IMG/VR virus record: IMGVR_UViG_3300046522_000735
Location: 1-41,127 of that record
Source of the DNA: a virus
DNA: 41,127 bases
Strand: one strand, 5' to 3'
Made by a program: the position numbers and the translations under genes. The notes beneath the pieces were generated by a model. The model saw nothing but the letters and a program-made list of their open reading frames with translations. It was not told the origin of the DNA and did no database searches. Numbering within the stretch: the first letter of the stretch is position 1; each line of letters opens with the position of its first letter. This document shows, one piece after another, positions 28,864 through 36,251 of the stretch.

Positions 28864-30489
28864 CTACGGCGAGGAAGGCAGGAACGACAGCGGGTAGCTC
28901 GCTCCCTTCTTCTGGCGACGATGACTGAACTGGAACCGCCGACCCTTGCCGTCCACATACTTCTGGCCTCGATACTTCTGCAGTCTACGACCCCAGCTCT
29001 TGTTCGCCTTGCTGTCTGGAGGCGGCTCCCCCTCCATTCCCACCAAGCCTTCCAGTAAGCCCCATCCACGCGCCTTCTCCATCAGTTCCAAACGCGAAAA
29101 TACGGCATCCTTCTCCGCTTCCGTGGCCACCTTCACAAGCAACTCTTTGATCTCATCGTCTTCCTCACTACCAGACCCAGCCAAATCCGCCGGTGCGAGC
29201 GGATCCGCGTAGCCTGCCAATTGCACGATCGCACTAATCGTCTCCGTCCACGTCTCGAAAGACTCCAGAGGCTTCAGCGCGGCCACTTGCTCGCTATTGA
29301 GCCGCGGCCGCATCTCGACGTAATTGCGCACGATCGAGCACAGCGACGAGAGGAATTCCGCACGCACGCTTTCCCGCGCGAGATAGGTTGGATTGATCAC
29401 CCGCCGAAACTCCCGGCCACGCACCTCCGTATCGAGGAACAGATCCACCAGGAGAGCGCGGCGTTTCAAGTTATCATCGAACTTGATGTCGTTTCCCGTC
29501 GCAAAAACCTGCGTCACATTCGCCTCCTCGAAAAACTCCGCATTGGCTCCCATCACCCGACCTGAGTGCGACCGGGAGAGCACGAACTGATAGAGCGCAT
29601 TGTTGAAAATGCCGAAAGGAACATCGTCGAAGAAGATGTAGGGCCGACGCGTGCGGCCCACCGTCTCCAGGGTCGAGATCATGCGATCATCGTCCTTCGG
29701 GATCGCCGTCGTCGACGCCGTCCCGAAGATCGGGATCAGCGCCATCGCCGCGAGCGTGCTCTTACCCGTGCCCGGTTTATTGCCCACGTAGAGGATGATC
29801 GGGCGGGGCGTCCCAGGCTCAAACATCGCCTTGCAATAAAGCCCCACCATCGCCGCGATCTGCACGGCCCAGCTCCGGTTCAGCGCTACGTTACCACGCG
29901 CCTCCTCATTCGGCCAGGTGAAGCAATACTCCGCACCGTGCTCATCGAGAAACTTCGTCGCCCGCTCGATATCCCACTCCATGTCGTATTTCAGCAGCTC
30001 TACGGTGAAGATGCCCGTCTCCGCGTCGTAACCGGGGCTCAGGAACTCCAAGGCCCACAGCTCCCCTTTGCGTTGCACTGGGAGCCGCATGGTATGCACT
30101 GCCGTCAGTGGCCGCAGACAGGAGCGAAAGATATCCGTCTCCAGAATCTGCCCAGCATCTTCGACCGCCAGCGAATCCCGTTTCTGGCGCGCACCTGGCG
30201 CCTTGAAAGCCGCGTATTGCTCCAGCCAGGCGGGGAAGCGGCGCGCCGTCATTCGCGCGATGTCACCGGTCGCCTCATCCACGGTGACAACTTCGTTACT
30301 CTTGAGGAAAATATTCTGTTTTGCGACTAACCGGCCCACCTCAAGAGCCACTCCACTGATCGACTGCGTGACATCGATCGTCGGCGCGAACCGTGCCATC
30401 CCGGGAAGCTCGATCCCAGCCGCCGCCGCCGCCGGCATGAGCTTCTGCAGGATCTCGAGTGGCAGGGATACTCTTTCGCCTTCATTCAT
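28864..30489 (-). CDS. SF3/D5-like replicative helicase
   Basis: In this 541-residue protein, residues 236-245 are a Walker A motif (GNKPGTGKST) and residues 283-290 a Walker B (PYIFFDDV). A sensor-like segment QVFATGNDI follows, where an Asn precedes the Asp. An N-terminal ~200 residues resemble the D5_N-type region that follows phage primases, and the C-terminus is basic (RGQKYVDGKGRRFQFSHRRQ). With the zinc-ribbon primase encoded upstream, it probably unwinds DNA at the phage origin. The ATG at 30489 overlaps the IntI-like gene stop as ATGA, and a longer reading would enter that gene. Confidence 0.7.
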   Translation of the reverse strand: MNEGERVSLPLEILQKLMPAAAAAGIELPGMARFAPTIDVTQSISGVALEVGRLVAKQNIFLKSNEVVTVDEATGDIARMTARRFPAWLEQYAAFKAPGARQKRDSLAVEDAGQILETDIFRSCLRPLTAVHTMRLPVQRKGELWALEFLSPGYDAETGIFTVELLKYDMEWDIERATKFLDEHGAEYCFTWPNEEARGNVALNRSWAVQIAAMVGLYCKAMFEPGTPRPIILYVGNKPGTGKSTLAAMALIPIFGTASTTAIPKDDDRMISTLETVGRTRRPYIFFDDVPFGIFNNALYQFVLSRSHSGRVMGANAEFFEEANVTQVFATGNDIKFDDNLKRRALLVDLFLDTEVRGREFRRVINPTYLARESVRAEFLSSLCSIVRNYVEMRPRLNSEQVAALKPLESFETWTETISAIVQLAGYADPLAPADLAGSGSEEDDEIKELLVKVATEAEKDAVFSRLELMEKARGWGLLEGLVGMEGEPPPDSKANKSWGRRLQKYRGQKYVDGKGRRFQFSHRRQKKGASYPLSFLPSSP

Positions 30490-31487
30490 GCCGGCAAAAA
30501 ACACCCTTCGGCGAGCAATCTGGAAGCCCGGTTCGACTGCGTTACGACCGCGGCGCAATCAAGCGGAGAATTTCCCTTAGCTCCGTCAGCCCCGACATAT
30601 AGAAGGGTCGTCTCCGGTGAGTCATGTCCCATAAGTTCCTGAACCGTCGTAAAATCATTCCCGCAACGGAGCGCGTGCGTGGCAAAGGCTGCGCGCAGCG
30701 TGTGTGGCGTTACTGTCTTCGTGATTTTCGCAGCCCTCACTGCGGTTCTCACGTCTTCCTGCAAAGCTTTGGGCGTGCGAAACCAGCGATGCCGATCACG
30801 AATGACGGCAGAGGGAAAAAGATACTGCCAGGGAAACTCGAGCGGCGCATTCGGATATTTGATCGCAAGACGTCCGGGCAGCTCTGCGTAGCCAGCCCCA
30901 TCTGCCAAGTCGTTGGCATGCAACGCCTCGCGCCATATCAGCCAGCGGCGCAGCATCGGCACGATCAACACAGGGAGCTGTGCCAAACGATCCTTATCCC
31001 CTTTCCCTCGATGCACCCGCAATGTCAGCGCGCCAAAATCAACGTCCTTTACCCTCAATTCGCATACCTCACTCACCCGAAGCCCCGCCCCATACATCAG
31101 TGCGGCCATTAGTTTCGAAGGATTTCTCAGGCGATCGAAAATTGCTGCCAACTCCTCACGCGACGGGATAATCTTAATTCTATGTTGTTCTCTGGGTAAT
31201 GTGGGCAACTCCAACGTGCCCAACTCGACCTTCAGCACTCGCTTGAACGCCCACACCACGGCGCAGAGGGCCTGCCGACGAGAGGGAATCGCATAGTCAG
31301 CCCGCTCAAGGTGCCACATCCACGCGGTAACGTCCGCCCCTCGCCACTGGGAGGCCCGTTTATTAGTGAATGCGGCAAACTGCTTGAGCAGGTTCCAATA
31401 AGTCTTTCGAGAACGGCGCGCTAGACCTCCATCCGGCCGAGATTGTGAAGCCGCACGCTCAAAGACCTCGCGAAATGACACTTTCAT
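30486..31487 (-). CDS. integron-integrase-like (IntI-like) tyrosine recombinase
   Basis: A 333-residue tyrosine recombinase. Catalytic residues: Arg137 in YGAGLRVSEV, a Lys in HRGKGDKDR, His262 and Arg265 in TPHTLRAAFATH, His288 in ELMGHDSPET and Tyr297 in TLLYVG. The usual second His of HxxRH is Ala266. Residues 186-226 carry the insertion that separates IntI from XerC/D: ALHANDLADG, then LAIKYPNAPLEFPWQYLFPS, matching the KYPNA...W.WQY.FPS signature. The end GAKGNSPLD matches the IntI GVRSPLD tail. It is coupled by ATGA to the genes on both sides within the replication operon. The canonical phage integrase is a separate gene at 39880. It could act on attC-like sites, resolve dimers or integrate by another route. 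Confidence 0.75.
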   Translation of the reverse strand: MKVSFREVFERAASQSRPDGGLARRSRKTYWNLLKQFAAFTNKRASQWRGADVTAWMWHLERADYAIPSRRQALCAVVWAFKRVLKVELGTLELPTLPREQHRIKIIPSREELAAIFDRLRNPSKLMAALMYGAGLRVSEVCELRVKDVDFGALTLRVHRGKGDKDRLAQLPVLIVPMLRRWLIWREALHANDLADGAGYAELPGRLAIKYPNAPLEFPWQYLFPSAVIRDRHRWFRTPKALQEDVRTAVRAAKITKTVTPHTLRAAFATHALRCGNDFTTVQELMGHDSPETTLLYVGADGAKGNSPLDCAAVVTQSNRASRLLAEGCFLPA

Positions 31488-32035
31488 TTATCCGACGCGG
31501 GGTTGCTCAATACACTGTTAGCCGTCTGAGCGGCGCTCTTCGTCCGACGCGCTATCTCACCATGCTCCGCGCCCCCGCCGCCCAAGGAAAACGGCTGGAT
31601 GCATACTCCTCGGGTTCGGGCCACGTTAGCCCTGCCTCCGTTTCTGCTCTTTAGGACGTCCAGCGCGGCGCTGATGCAATCCGCCTTTGCAACTAAGCTG
31701 GCTTTGCTTGCGCAGGGAGCCACGAGGGTAGTGTCCGAAATAAGTGCGCCAGCTTTTGAGCCGGGAGTGGCGCGATCCGTCGATTCTGTTTTACGAGGCG
31801 TGTTCTCAAGCAGCCTCAATCCCGATATTTGCGACCGCAGGATTCCGGTCGTTTCTCCCTTCGCGATACGAACCACGAGGGATGAAAGCTGAACTCCGCC
31901 CACTCCCACCAGACCACTGGTTTTCGCGCGAGCGGCGCGCGCCTCTAATTCGCGACGGCTAACCAGGCGATGAGCGCGAATGACCACGCCGGGAACGCCG
32001 GTCTTGCAAGCGGGAGTCAGCGGCGGCGTGTTCAT
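31484..32035 (-). CDS. basic protein of unknown function, coupled to recombinase and methyltransferase
   Basis: A 183-residue protein with ATGA overlaps at both ends (32032-32035 with the methyltransferase, 31484-31487 with the IntI-like gene), the main reason to accept it. It starts MNTPPLTPACKTGVPGVVIR, is rich in Arg, Ser, Gly and Ala, and includes RLVSRRELEARAARAKTSGL, LVAPCASKASLVAKADCISA and ALDVLKSRNGGRANVARTRG. There is no membrane span or known motif. Net charge is strongly positive, so nucleic-acid binding is possible. Its sequence contains three copies of the heptamer GTTAGCC (either strand), which resembles an integron core site. Confidence 0.45.
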   Translation of the reverse strand: MNTPPLTPACKTGVPGVVIRAHRLVSRRELEARAARAKTSGLVGVGGVQLSSLVVRIAKGETTGILRSQISGLRLLENTPRKTESTDRATPGSKAGALISDTTLVAPCASKASLVAKADCISAALDVLKSRNGGRANVARTRGVCIQPFSLGGGGAEHGEIARRTKSAAQTANSVLSNPASDK

Positions 32036-33105
32036 CGGCTATCTTGGTCGTTACATTTCGCTTCTGTTGGCGGAGTCATTCTCCCAACCAAGACCCCACC
32101 CCCGCCGCCCAAGCGGACCGAAGCAAGCGCGAGCATCACGGGCATCAAGGCTTGCGGCACGACCGAGTTCCCAGCGCATCGACTAACGGCCTCAACCAAT
32201 CGCGAGGGTAGCCCATCAGCCAGCACAGGAACTCCGGTGCGAGCCTCATGCCACCAGTCGGCGCTGGCGACACGGCCCCGTAAATCCGCCGGGGCAACTG
32301 GTCGTCTCTCTCTCGGCCGTCCTTCGCCGTTCGCGCCATTCCCGGCGTGTCCTTGTAGTCCCTCGCTGTTGGCGTTGGGAGCAGTCGTTTCGCGATCGTC
32401 CTCGGCAGATTGTCGCATGGGTTCCACTTCCCGCCTGGCTTCCGCTTCTCCACCCAATATGCCAAGCCGCCCTTCTTTCCATCGTTCGCTGTCGGTGTCG
32501 GCAATGCACACGAGGAGCACTCGCTCTCGGAGATGCCCCGCACCAAAGGCGGCAGCGGGAAATACATCCCACCAGAGATCATACCCGAGCGCGACCAGCT
32601 CTGACACAATTCCATTCCAAGCTGCCCCGTCTTCGAGTCCCAACAAAGCTGGCGGGTTCTCAAAGACCGCGAAGCGGGGTCGAAATTCGCGAACGATTCG
32701 GATGGCGTCGGGCCAGAGCCAGCGTTCGTCAGCAGTTCCGCGCATGAGTCCGAGTGCGCTCGCAGGCTGGCAAGGCACGCCGCCCGTAATAAGTTCAGGT
32801 CGTTCGAGGTCATAGGTTTCGAGAGTCAGTTTCTTCACGTCCACGAGGTTCGGCACGCCGGGCCAAAACTCCGTCAGCATCAGGCTCGCCTCGGGATCGA
32901 TTTCGCAGAACGCGACCGTGCGAAAGCCTGCGGCTTCTGCGGCGATCGAGAAGCCGCCGATGCCCGAGAATAGGTCGAGGTGAACTCCGCCCGCTCCCTC
33001 CGCCCGCGCCACTCCCGGTCTCACGTCGCCGGTAATTTGACCAAGCGAAATGTAACCAGTTGATGATGCGGACGATTCCCGCGTTGGAGCCTGGCTTGCA
33101 ATCAT
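32032..33105 (-). CDS. DNA (cytosine-5) methyltransferase
   Basis: A 357-residue enzyme with the C5-methyltransferase motifs in order: I (HLDLFSGIGGFS at 42-53, AdoMet binding), IV (GVPCQPAS, catalytic Cys112), VI (VFENPPALL at 147-155, ENP in place of the usual ENV), VIII (HLRERVLLV at 191-199) and X (GNSVVPQ at 312-318). The target-recognition region (about 200-300) is polar and low in hydrophobics. Without a partnered restriction enzyme it probably protects phage DNA from host nucleases. Starting at 33105 gives ATGA overlap with the DUF5131 gene. A start at 33132 would run into it. Confidence 0.85.
   Translation of the reverse strand: MIASQAPTRESSASSTGYISLGQITGDVRPGVARAEGAGGVHLDLFSGIGGFSIAAEAAGFRTVAFCEIDPEASLMLTEFWPGVPNLVDVKKLTLETYDLERPELITGGVPCQPASALGLMRGTADERWLWPDAIRIVREFRPRFAVFENPPALLGLEDGAAWNGIVSELVALGYDLWWDVFPAAAFGAGHLRERVLLVCIADTDSERWKEGRLGILGGEAEARREVEPMRQSAEDDRETTAPNANSEGLQGHAGNGANGEGRPRERRPVAPADLRGRVASADWWHEARTGVPVLADGLPSRLVEAVSRCAGNSVVPQALMPVMLALASVRLGGGGGVLVGRMTPPTEAKCNDQDSR
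32145..32813 (-). CDS. nested overlapping frame inside the methyltransferase gene
   Basis: A 222-residue frame on the same strand, entirely within the methyltransferase gene but in another phase, starting at ATG 32813 (MTSNDLNLLRAACLASLRAH). It contains the family-type segments LCWDSKTGQLGMELCQSWSR, LPTPTANDGKKGG, LLPTPTARDYKDT and APEFLCWLMGYPRDW, ending GTRSCRKP. Proteins with such TPTA.D and L.P.F..WLMGYP..W blocks are often seen beside phage cytosine methyltransferases. The end GTRSCRKP is the shifted reading of methyltransferase motif X (GNSVVPQ). Either both frames are used or this is a strongly patterned shadow. Confidence 0.4.
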   Translation of the reverse strand: MTSNDLNLLRAACLASLRAHSDSCAELLTNAGSGPTPSESFANFDPASRSLRTRQLCWDSKTGQLGMELCQSWSRSGMISGGMYFPLPPLVRGISESECSSCALPTPTANDGKKGGLAYWVEKRKPGGKWNPCDNLPRTIAKRLLPTPTARDYKDTPGMARTAKDGRERDDQLPRRIYGAVSPAPTGGMRLAPEFLCWLMGYPRDWLRPLVDALGTRSCRKP

Positions 33106-34070
33106 GGCCGTGGGGCGCGGGATTCGCCGCATATCTCGTCGTTAGAAGGCAGCGCATCCCATGTCCGCCCATCAAGTTCGCGCCCCTCGGCCTTCTTGTT
33201 CACGCCACCCCATTGCTTGAAGAAAAACGGCACACCGGCGGCGCGACACTGATCACGCAACCCGCGAGCCCAATCTGGATGCATCGGACGCGACTTCGCT
33301 CCGCTCTCTCCGCCGCAGATTACCCAGTTAATCCCGAATGGCTCGTGTCCCTCGTATTCGGAGGCCAACGACTGCTTTTGCAATTGCACCGCCCCGAGCA
33401 GCGGTTCGCAGGAGAGGAAGCGCACCTTTGCCGGAAGCTGGAGCAGCATTGGGATGCGCTCGTCCGCTCGCGTCTGATCTTCCACCGACGTTCCGAGCCA
33501 CACGTTCGCAGGAGGCTTTCCATCGAGCCAGGACAGGATGAAGTCCGACTGTGGCGAAGAGAAATCCGGGGCGGCGTCCACTGCCCAGCGCTGCGCTAAA
33601 GCAAGGCGGGGTCTCCAATGCGCCGGCCGTTTCGTGAGTAGTAGCCAGTCGAGATTCGGCGTAGCGTGAATGAGAGAAAGCAGGTCCGCGAGCCATTCAA
33701 TCTGCACCTCGTCATCCAGCCAATCCGCCAGCGACGCGCAGAAAACCTTCGGCCGACGGCAGGCGACGTTAGTCCTGCACTTAGGGCAATCAATCTGATC
33801 TCCACCCCCGCGAAAATGAGACGTTTTCCACGTGCTCACCGCGTCGCCGCATCCAAGGCAAATGACACTGCGATTCCACTTCACCGGCAACTTCCAATTC
33901 GCCTCACTGGTCCGCTGTCGAGGCTGTCCTTTACCCCACTGCACCTTGCCGTAGCGATGGTCCATCAGCGTCTCCGCGTAGCAATGCGCGCAACCCGGCG
34001 AAACCTTTGTGCATCCAATCCACGGATTGAAGGTGTGATCCGTCCACTCGATTTTCGTATTTTCGCTCAT
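33102..34070 (-). CDS. phage Gp37/Gp68-like protein (DUF5131)
   Basis: In this 322-residue protein, the N-terminus (MSENTKIEWTDHTFNPWIGC, then TKVSPGCAHCYAE) is the DUF5131 signature, with Cys20, Cys27 and Cys30 positioned like an iron-sulfur or metal site. Downstream landmarks include VFCASLADWLDDEV, WLLLTKRP, NVWLGTSVEDQ, KVRFLSCEPLLG and GGESGAKSRPMHPDW. Two extra Cys pairs (CLGCG, CPKC) form a zinc-ribbon insert at about 75-110. The fold is thought to be radical-SAM-like, but activity is not known to me. It is coupled by ATGA to primase (34067-34070) and methyltransferase (33102-33105). Confidence 0.8.
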   Translation of the reverse strand: MSENTKIEWTDHTFNPWIGCTKVSPGCAHCYAETLMDHRYGKVQWGKGQPRQRTSEANWKLPVKWNRSVICLGCGDAVSTWKTSHFRGGGDQIDCPKCRTNVACRRPKVFCASLADWLDDEVQIEWLADLLSLIHATPNLDWLLLTKRPAHWRPRLALAQRWAVDAAPDFSSPQSDFILSWLDGKPPANVWLGTSVEDQTRADERIPMLLQLPAKVRFLSCEPLLGAVQLQKQSLASEYEGHEPFGINWVICGGESGAKSRPMHPDWARGLRDQCRAAGVPFFFKQWGGVNKKAEGRELDGRTWDALPSNDEICGESRAPRP

Positions 34071-35251
34071 CGGAGTTCCTTTTTCAGCCGGATCGGTTCG
34101 TGATCCGGCTTCGGGTTGAGGTAGAGGAGGCGTTGCGGCTTTGCGCCTTGTCCGACCCCGCGGGTGCAGCCAGGCAGGCGCGAGAGACGCACCGCGGAAA
34201 GCGCACCGGGATCGGCGCCGAGCGGGCAGACCAGTTGCTTGAGCGTGTCGCGCACGGCGTCCCAGTGCGCTTTCGTCGGCACCTCGCATTCCATCAGCGC
34301 ATGGATGGAGCGGCCGCCGCTCGTGTAGACCGCGGAGATCGGCAGCCGCAGATTCGCGAGCACGCGCAGCCATTCGCTCGCCTCGAGCACGTCGCTCTCG
34401 AGCACGTAGTAACGCCAGCTCGTGATGCTCTCCATGCTCCGTCGCGACCACTGCGGCGCGTCGTCTCCCTGTCTGTTTTTCGCCCGCGGATTTATCATCC
34501 AGTGGCCGCTCACCGGATTGGTCAGGAACCACACGCCCTTCGGCCCCCCCGTGGGCAGAGCGCTCGGCACCGCTTTCACCGTGCGCGCTTGTGCAAGCCG
34601 ATAAGTGCCCTCCGGTTCATGAGTGATCGGGCGCCCGCCGGCGCCCGTTGGCTTCTTCCAGTAGAGAAACTCCCCCTGCGAATGCTCCTCAGTGAAGACG
34701 AGCACCCGTTCATTCTCTCGGTAAAGAGCCCGCAAAAAAGCTACCGAATCGCACGACTCGACATCCACGACAGAACGGCGCATCAGCCACCCTTCATCGA
34801 TCGGTGGCATGCCTTGAGTCAGCTCCCACACTGCGTAAAGATCGAGTTCCGGGCGTTTCTTTTTCTCCGCGGTCGGCTCGGGCGCCACGCCTTCGCCGGC
34901 GGACTCATCGGTGGGCCTCGCCCATTGCCCGTTGCCCGCGGGCACGCCGAGGGCCGCCCCGAGCTCCTGCACACAGCGTTTCCACTCCCAGCCCTTGATG
35001 TGCATGAGCAGCGCGATCCCGTCGCCGACGAGCAATTCCCCGTGGCCCTGCGAACAAAGGAAAGTCCCATCGCCGGCGAGATCATCGAAGCGAAAGCGAT
35101 CTCTCCCACCGCAGCCAGGGCACGGCCCGTGTGAATTGCGGAGCAGCGCCGTGGCCGCACCAAAGCGGCCGAGAATCTCGACCCATCGACCATTGGACGC
35201 GTGCTTCACATCGCGGACGTCGTAGAACGCGCCTTTCTCTGGATCGCTCAT
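34067..35251 (-). CDS. DNA primase with zinc ribbon and primase-like domain
   Basis: The 394-residue product starts MSDPEKGAFYDVRDVKHASN. Residues 40-80 are a primase-type zinc motif (GPCPGCGGRDRFRFDD, then GTFLCSQGHGELLVGDGIAL), where the Cys and His ligands resemble Prim_Zn_Ribbon of P4/T7-like primases. The C-terminal half (SGGRSIHALMECEVPTKAHW, PGALSAVRLSRLPGCTR) resembles the archaeo-eukaryotic primase fold of RepB-like proteins. The middle (about 110-240) is a linker-rich region. It would prime synthesis for the D5-like helicase further along the operon. Start 35251 overlaps the Cys-rich gene stop as ATGA. Confidence 0.7.
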   Translation of the reverse strand: MSDPEKGAFYDVRDVKHASNGRWVEILGRFGAATALLRNSHGPCPGCGGRDRFRFDDLAGDGTFLCSQGHGELLVGDGIALLMHIKGWEWKRCVQELGAALGVPAGNGQWARPTDESAGEGVAPEPTAEKKKRPELDLYAVWELTQGMPPIDEGWLMRRSVVDVESCDSVAFLRALYRENERVLVFTEEHSQGEFLYWKKPTGAGGRPITHEPEGTYRLAQARTVKAVPSALPTGGPKGVWFLTNPVSGHWMINPRAKNRQGDDAPQWSRRSMESITSWRYYVLESDVLEASEWLRVLANLRLPISAVYTSGGRSIHALMECEVPTKAHWDAVRDTLKQLVCPLGADPGALSAVRLSRLPGCTRGVGQGAKPQRLLYLNPKPDHEPIRLKKELR

Positions 35252-35649
35252 GGCAGGCTGGGTGCACAGCGTGCCGCACACTTAGGACAGCCCGCATCGA
35301 AGTGCGGCCGACGATCTCCGCAGCCGAAGCAGTAATACGGACGCACCTGCAGAAAGCTGTCTCCGACTCTTACTGGATCAGGGAAGTGCTGAACACGCCT
35401 CCCGGTGTAGCCGCACTCGTCGCATCCGGCGCAACCGTGGGAGCAACTGTGACCCTCAGAGCAGTCACACGAACACCCCGAACAATCGGCCGTGAATTTT
35501 CCGTCTGTCGCCAACTCGCCGCTGTAGCCGATGGTATAAACCTTTCGGCGATCCAACTTATGGTGGCGCACAAGGCGACGCACCGAACGCCGATCGTTCG
35601 AATTGCGTAAGTTACACTTAACCGCAAGCGGCTTAACTTGGGGAGGCAT
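35248..35649 (-). CDS. cysteine-rich zinc protein, DnaJ-like
   Basis: A 133-residue protein with 16 Cys in the C-terminal two thirds. A tight array reads CSGCSCDCSEGHSCSHGC followed by GCDECGYTG, and there are further pairs in YYCFGCGDRRPHF and GCPKCAARC. Such CxxC repeats bind several zinc ions and resemble the zinc centre of DnaJ-type proteins. The N-terminal part is basic (CNLRNSNDRRSVRRLVRHHK), suggesting nucleic-acid contact. It is located right before the primase and coupled to it by ATGA, so a replication accessory is possible. No named family can be given. Confidence 0.55.
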   Translation of the reverse strand: MPPQVKPLAVKCNLRNSNDRRSVRRLVRHHKLDRRKVYTIGYSGELATDGKFTADCSGCSCDCSEGHSCSHGCAGCDECGYTGRRVQHFPDPVRVGDSFLQVRPYYCFGCGDRRPHFDAGCPKCAARCAPSLP

Positions 35650-35660
35650 GCGCTTGCTGA

Positions 35661-36251
35661 TTACGGTGCCGCTAGATCCATCGCCGGAGTGGCTATGCCC
35701 ATCTTGCGCGTCAGCTCAAAAAAACGAACGAGAAACAGGCTCCTTGCCTCATCAATGTCCAAAGGAAAAATCTGATGATCCCAAGGATTGACCTTTGGCG
35801 TCCACTCGTAGCCGCAATGGTTCATCAGATCCCGTCGCTCCGTCATCAGGAGCACGTCGTCATACCGTTTCACCCAGTGGCGGATGTCTGGCGGGACAAT
35901 GATTCCGAATGCAGCACAAATGGCCCGTTCGGTCCGCTCTTCGATGACTTTGTAAGCGGGCATCGAAAGCTTCAGCGGTCGGACCATGTCGCCCACATAG
36001 GCCTCAGTGGCATCATGCATGAGGCCCCAGAGCTCCATGTGCGTGTCGTCGCCGCGGTCTTGGCGAATCACATCCGCGACGTGCACGGAATGCTGAGCGA
36101 CGGAATAGAATTCGCGGCAGTGCCCTCCAAATCTGCAGGTCATGCTAAGACCGTGAGCGATGTCCCTTATGTGGACGTCTTCCGCGTCAGGATCGGTGAT
36201 GAACCAACGACGCCCAGATATCGTCGCGATCCAATCGCCGCTGCGGCTCAC
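35661..36251 (-). CDS. HD-domain phosphohydrolase
   Basis: A 196-residue metal-dependent hydrolase. HD motif ligands: His33 in IAHGLSM, His54 in VAQHSVHVADVI, His79-Asp80 in LWGLMHDATEAYVGDMVRPL, and a later Asp in YDDVLLMTERRDLMNH. The AQHS...HDA.E...GD pattern resembles the YfbR-type 5'-nucleotidases that act on deoxynucleoside monophosphates, which would suit nucleotide-pool control during replication. The start is a GTG at 36251 overlapping the ParB-like stop as GTGA. Reading further upstream would enter that gene. Confidence 0.75.
   Translation of the reverse strand: MSRSGDWIATISGRRWFITDPDAEDVHIRDIAHGLSMTCRFGGHCREFYSVAQHSVHVADVIRQDRGDDTHMELWGLMHDATEAYVGDMVRPLKLSMPAYKVIEERTERAICAAFGIIVPPDIRHWVKRYDDVLLMTERRDLMNHCGYEWTPKVNPWDHQIFPLDIDEARSLFLVRFFELTRKMGIATPAMDLAAP

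Noticed and set aside
28650-29069. 139-codon minus-strand frame over the iteron region
   Set aside because: It overlaps the helicase 3' end in another phase and runs through the repeats; the product is Arg/Ser-rich and unlike its neighbours.
31484-32035. A complete attC site next to the IntI-like gene
   Set aside because: No RYYYAAC...GTTRRRY pair in the right order and spacing was found, only GTTAGCC heptamers.
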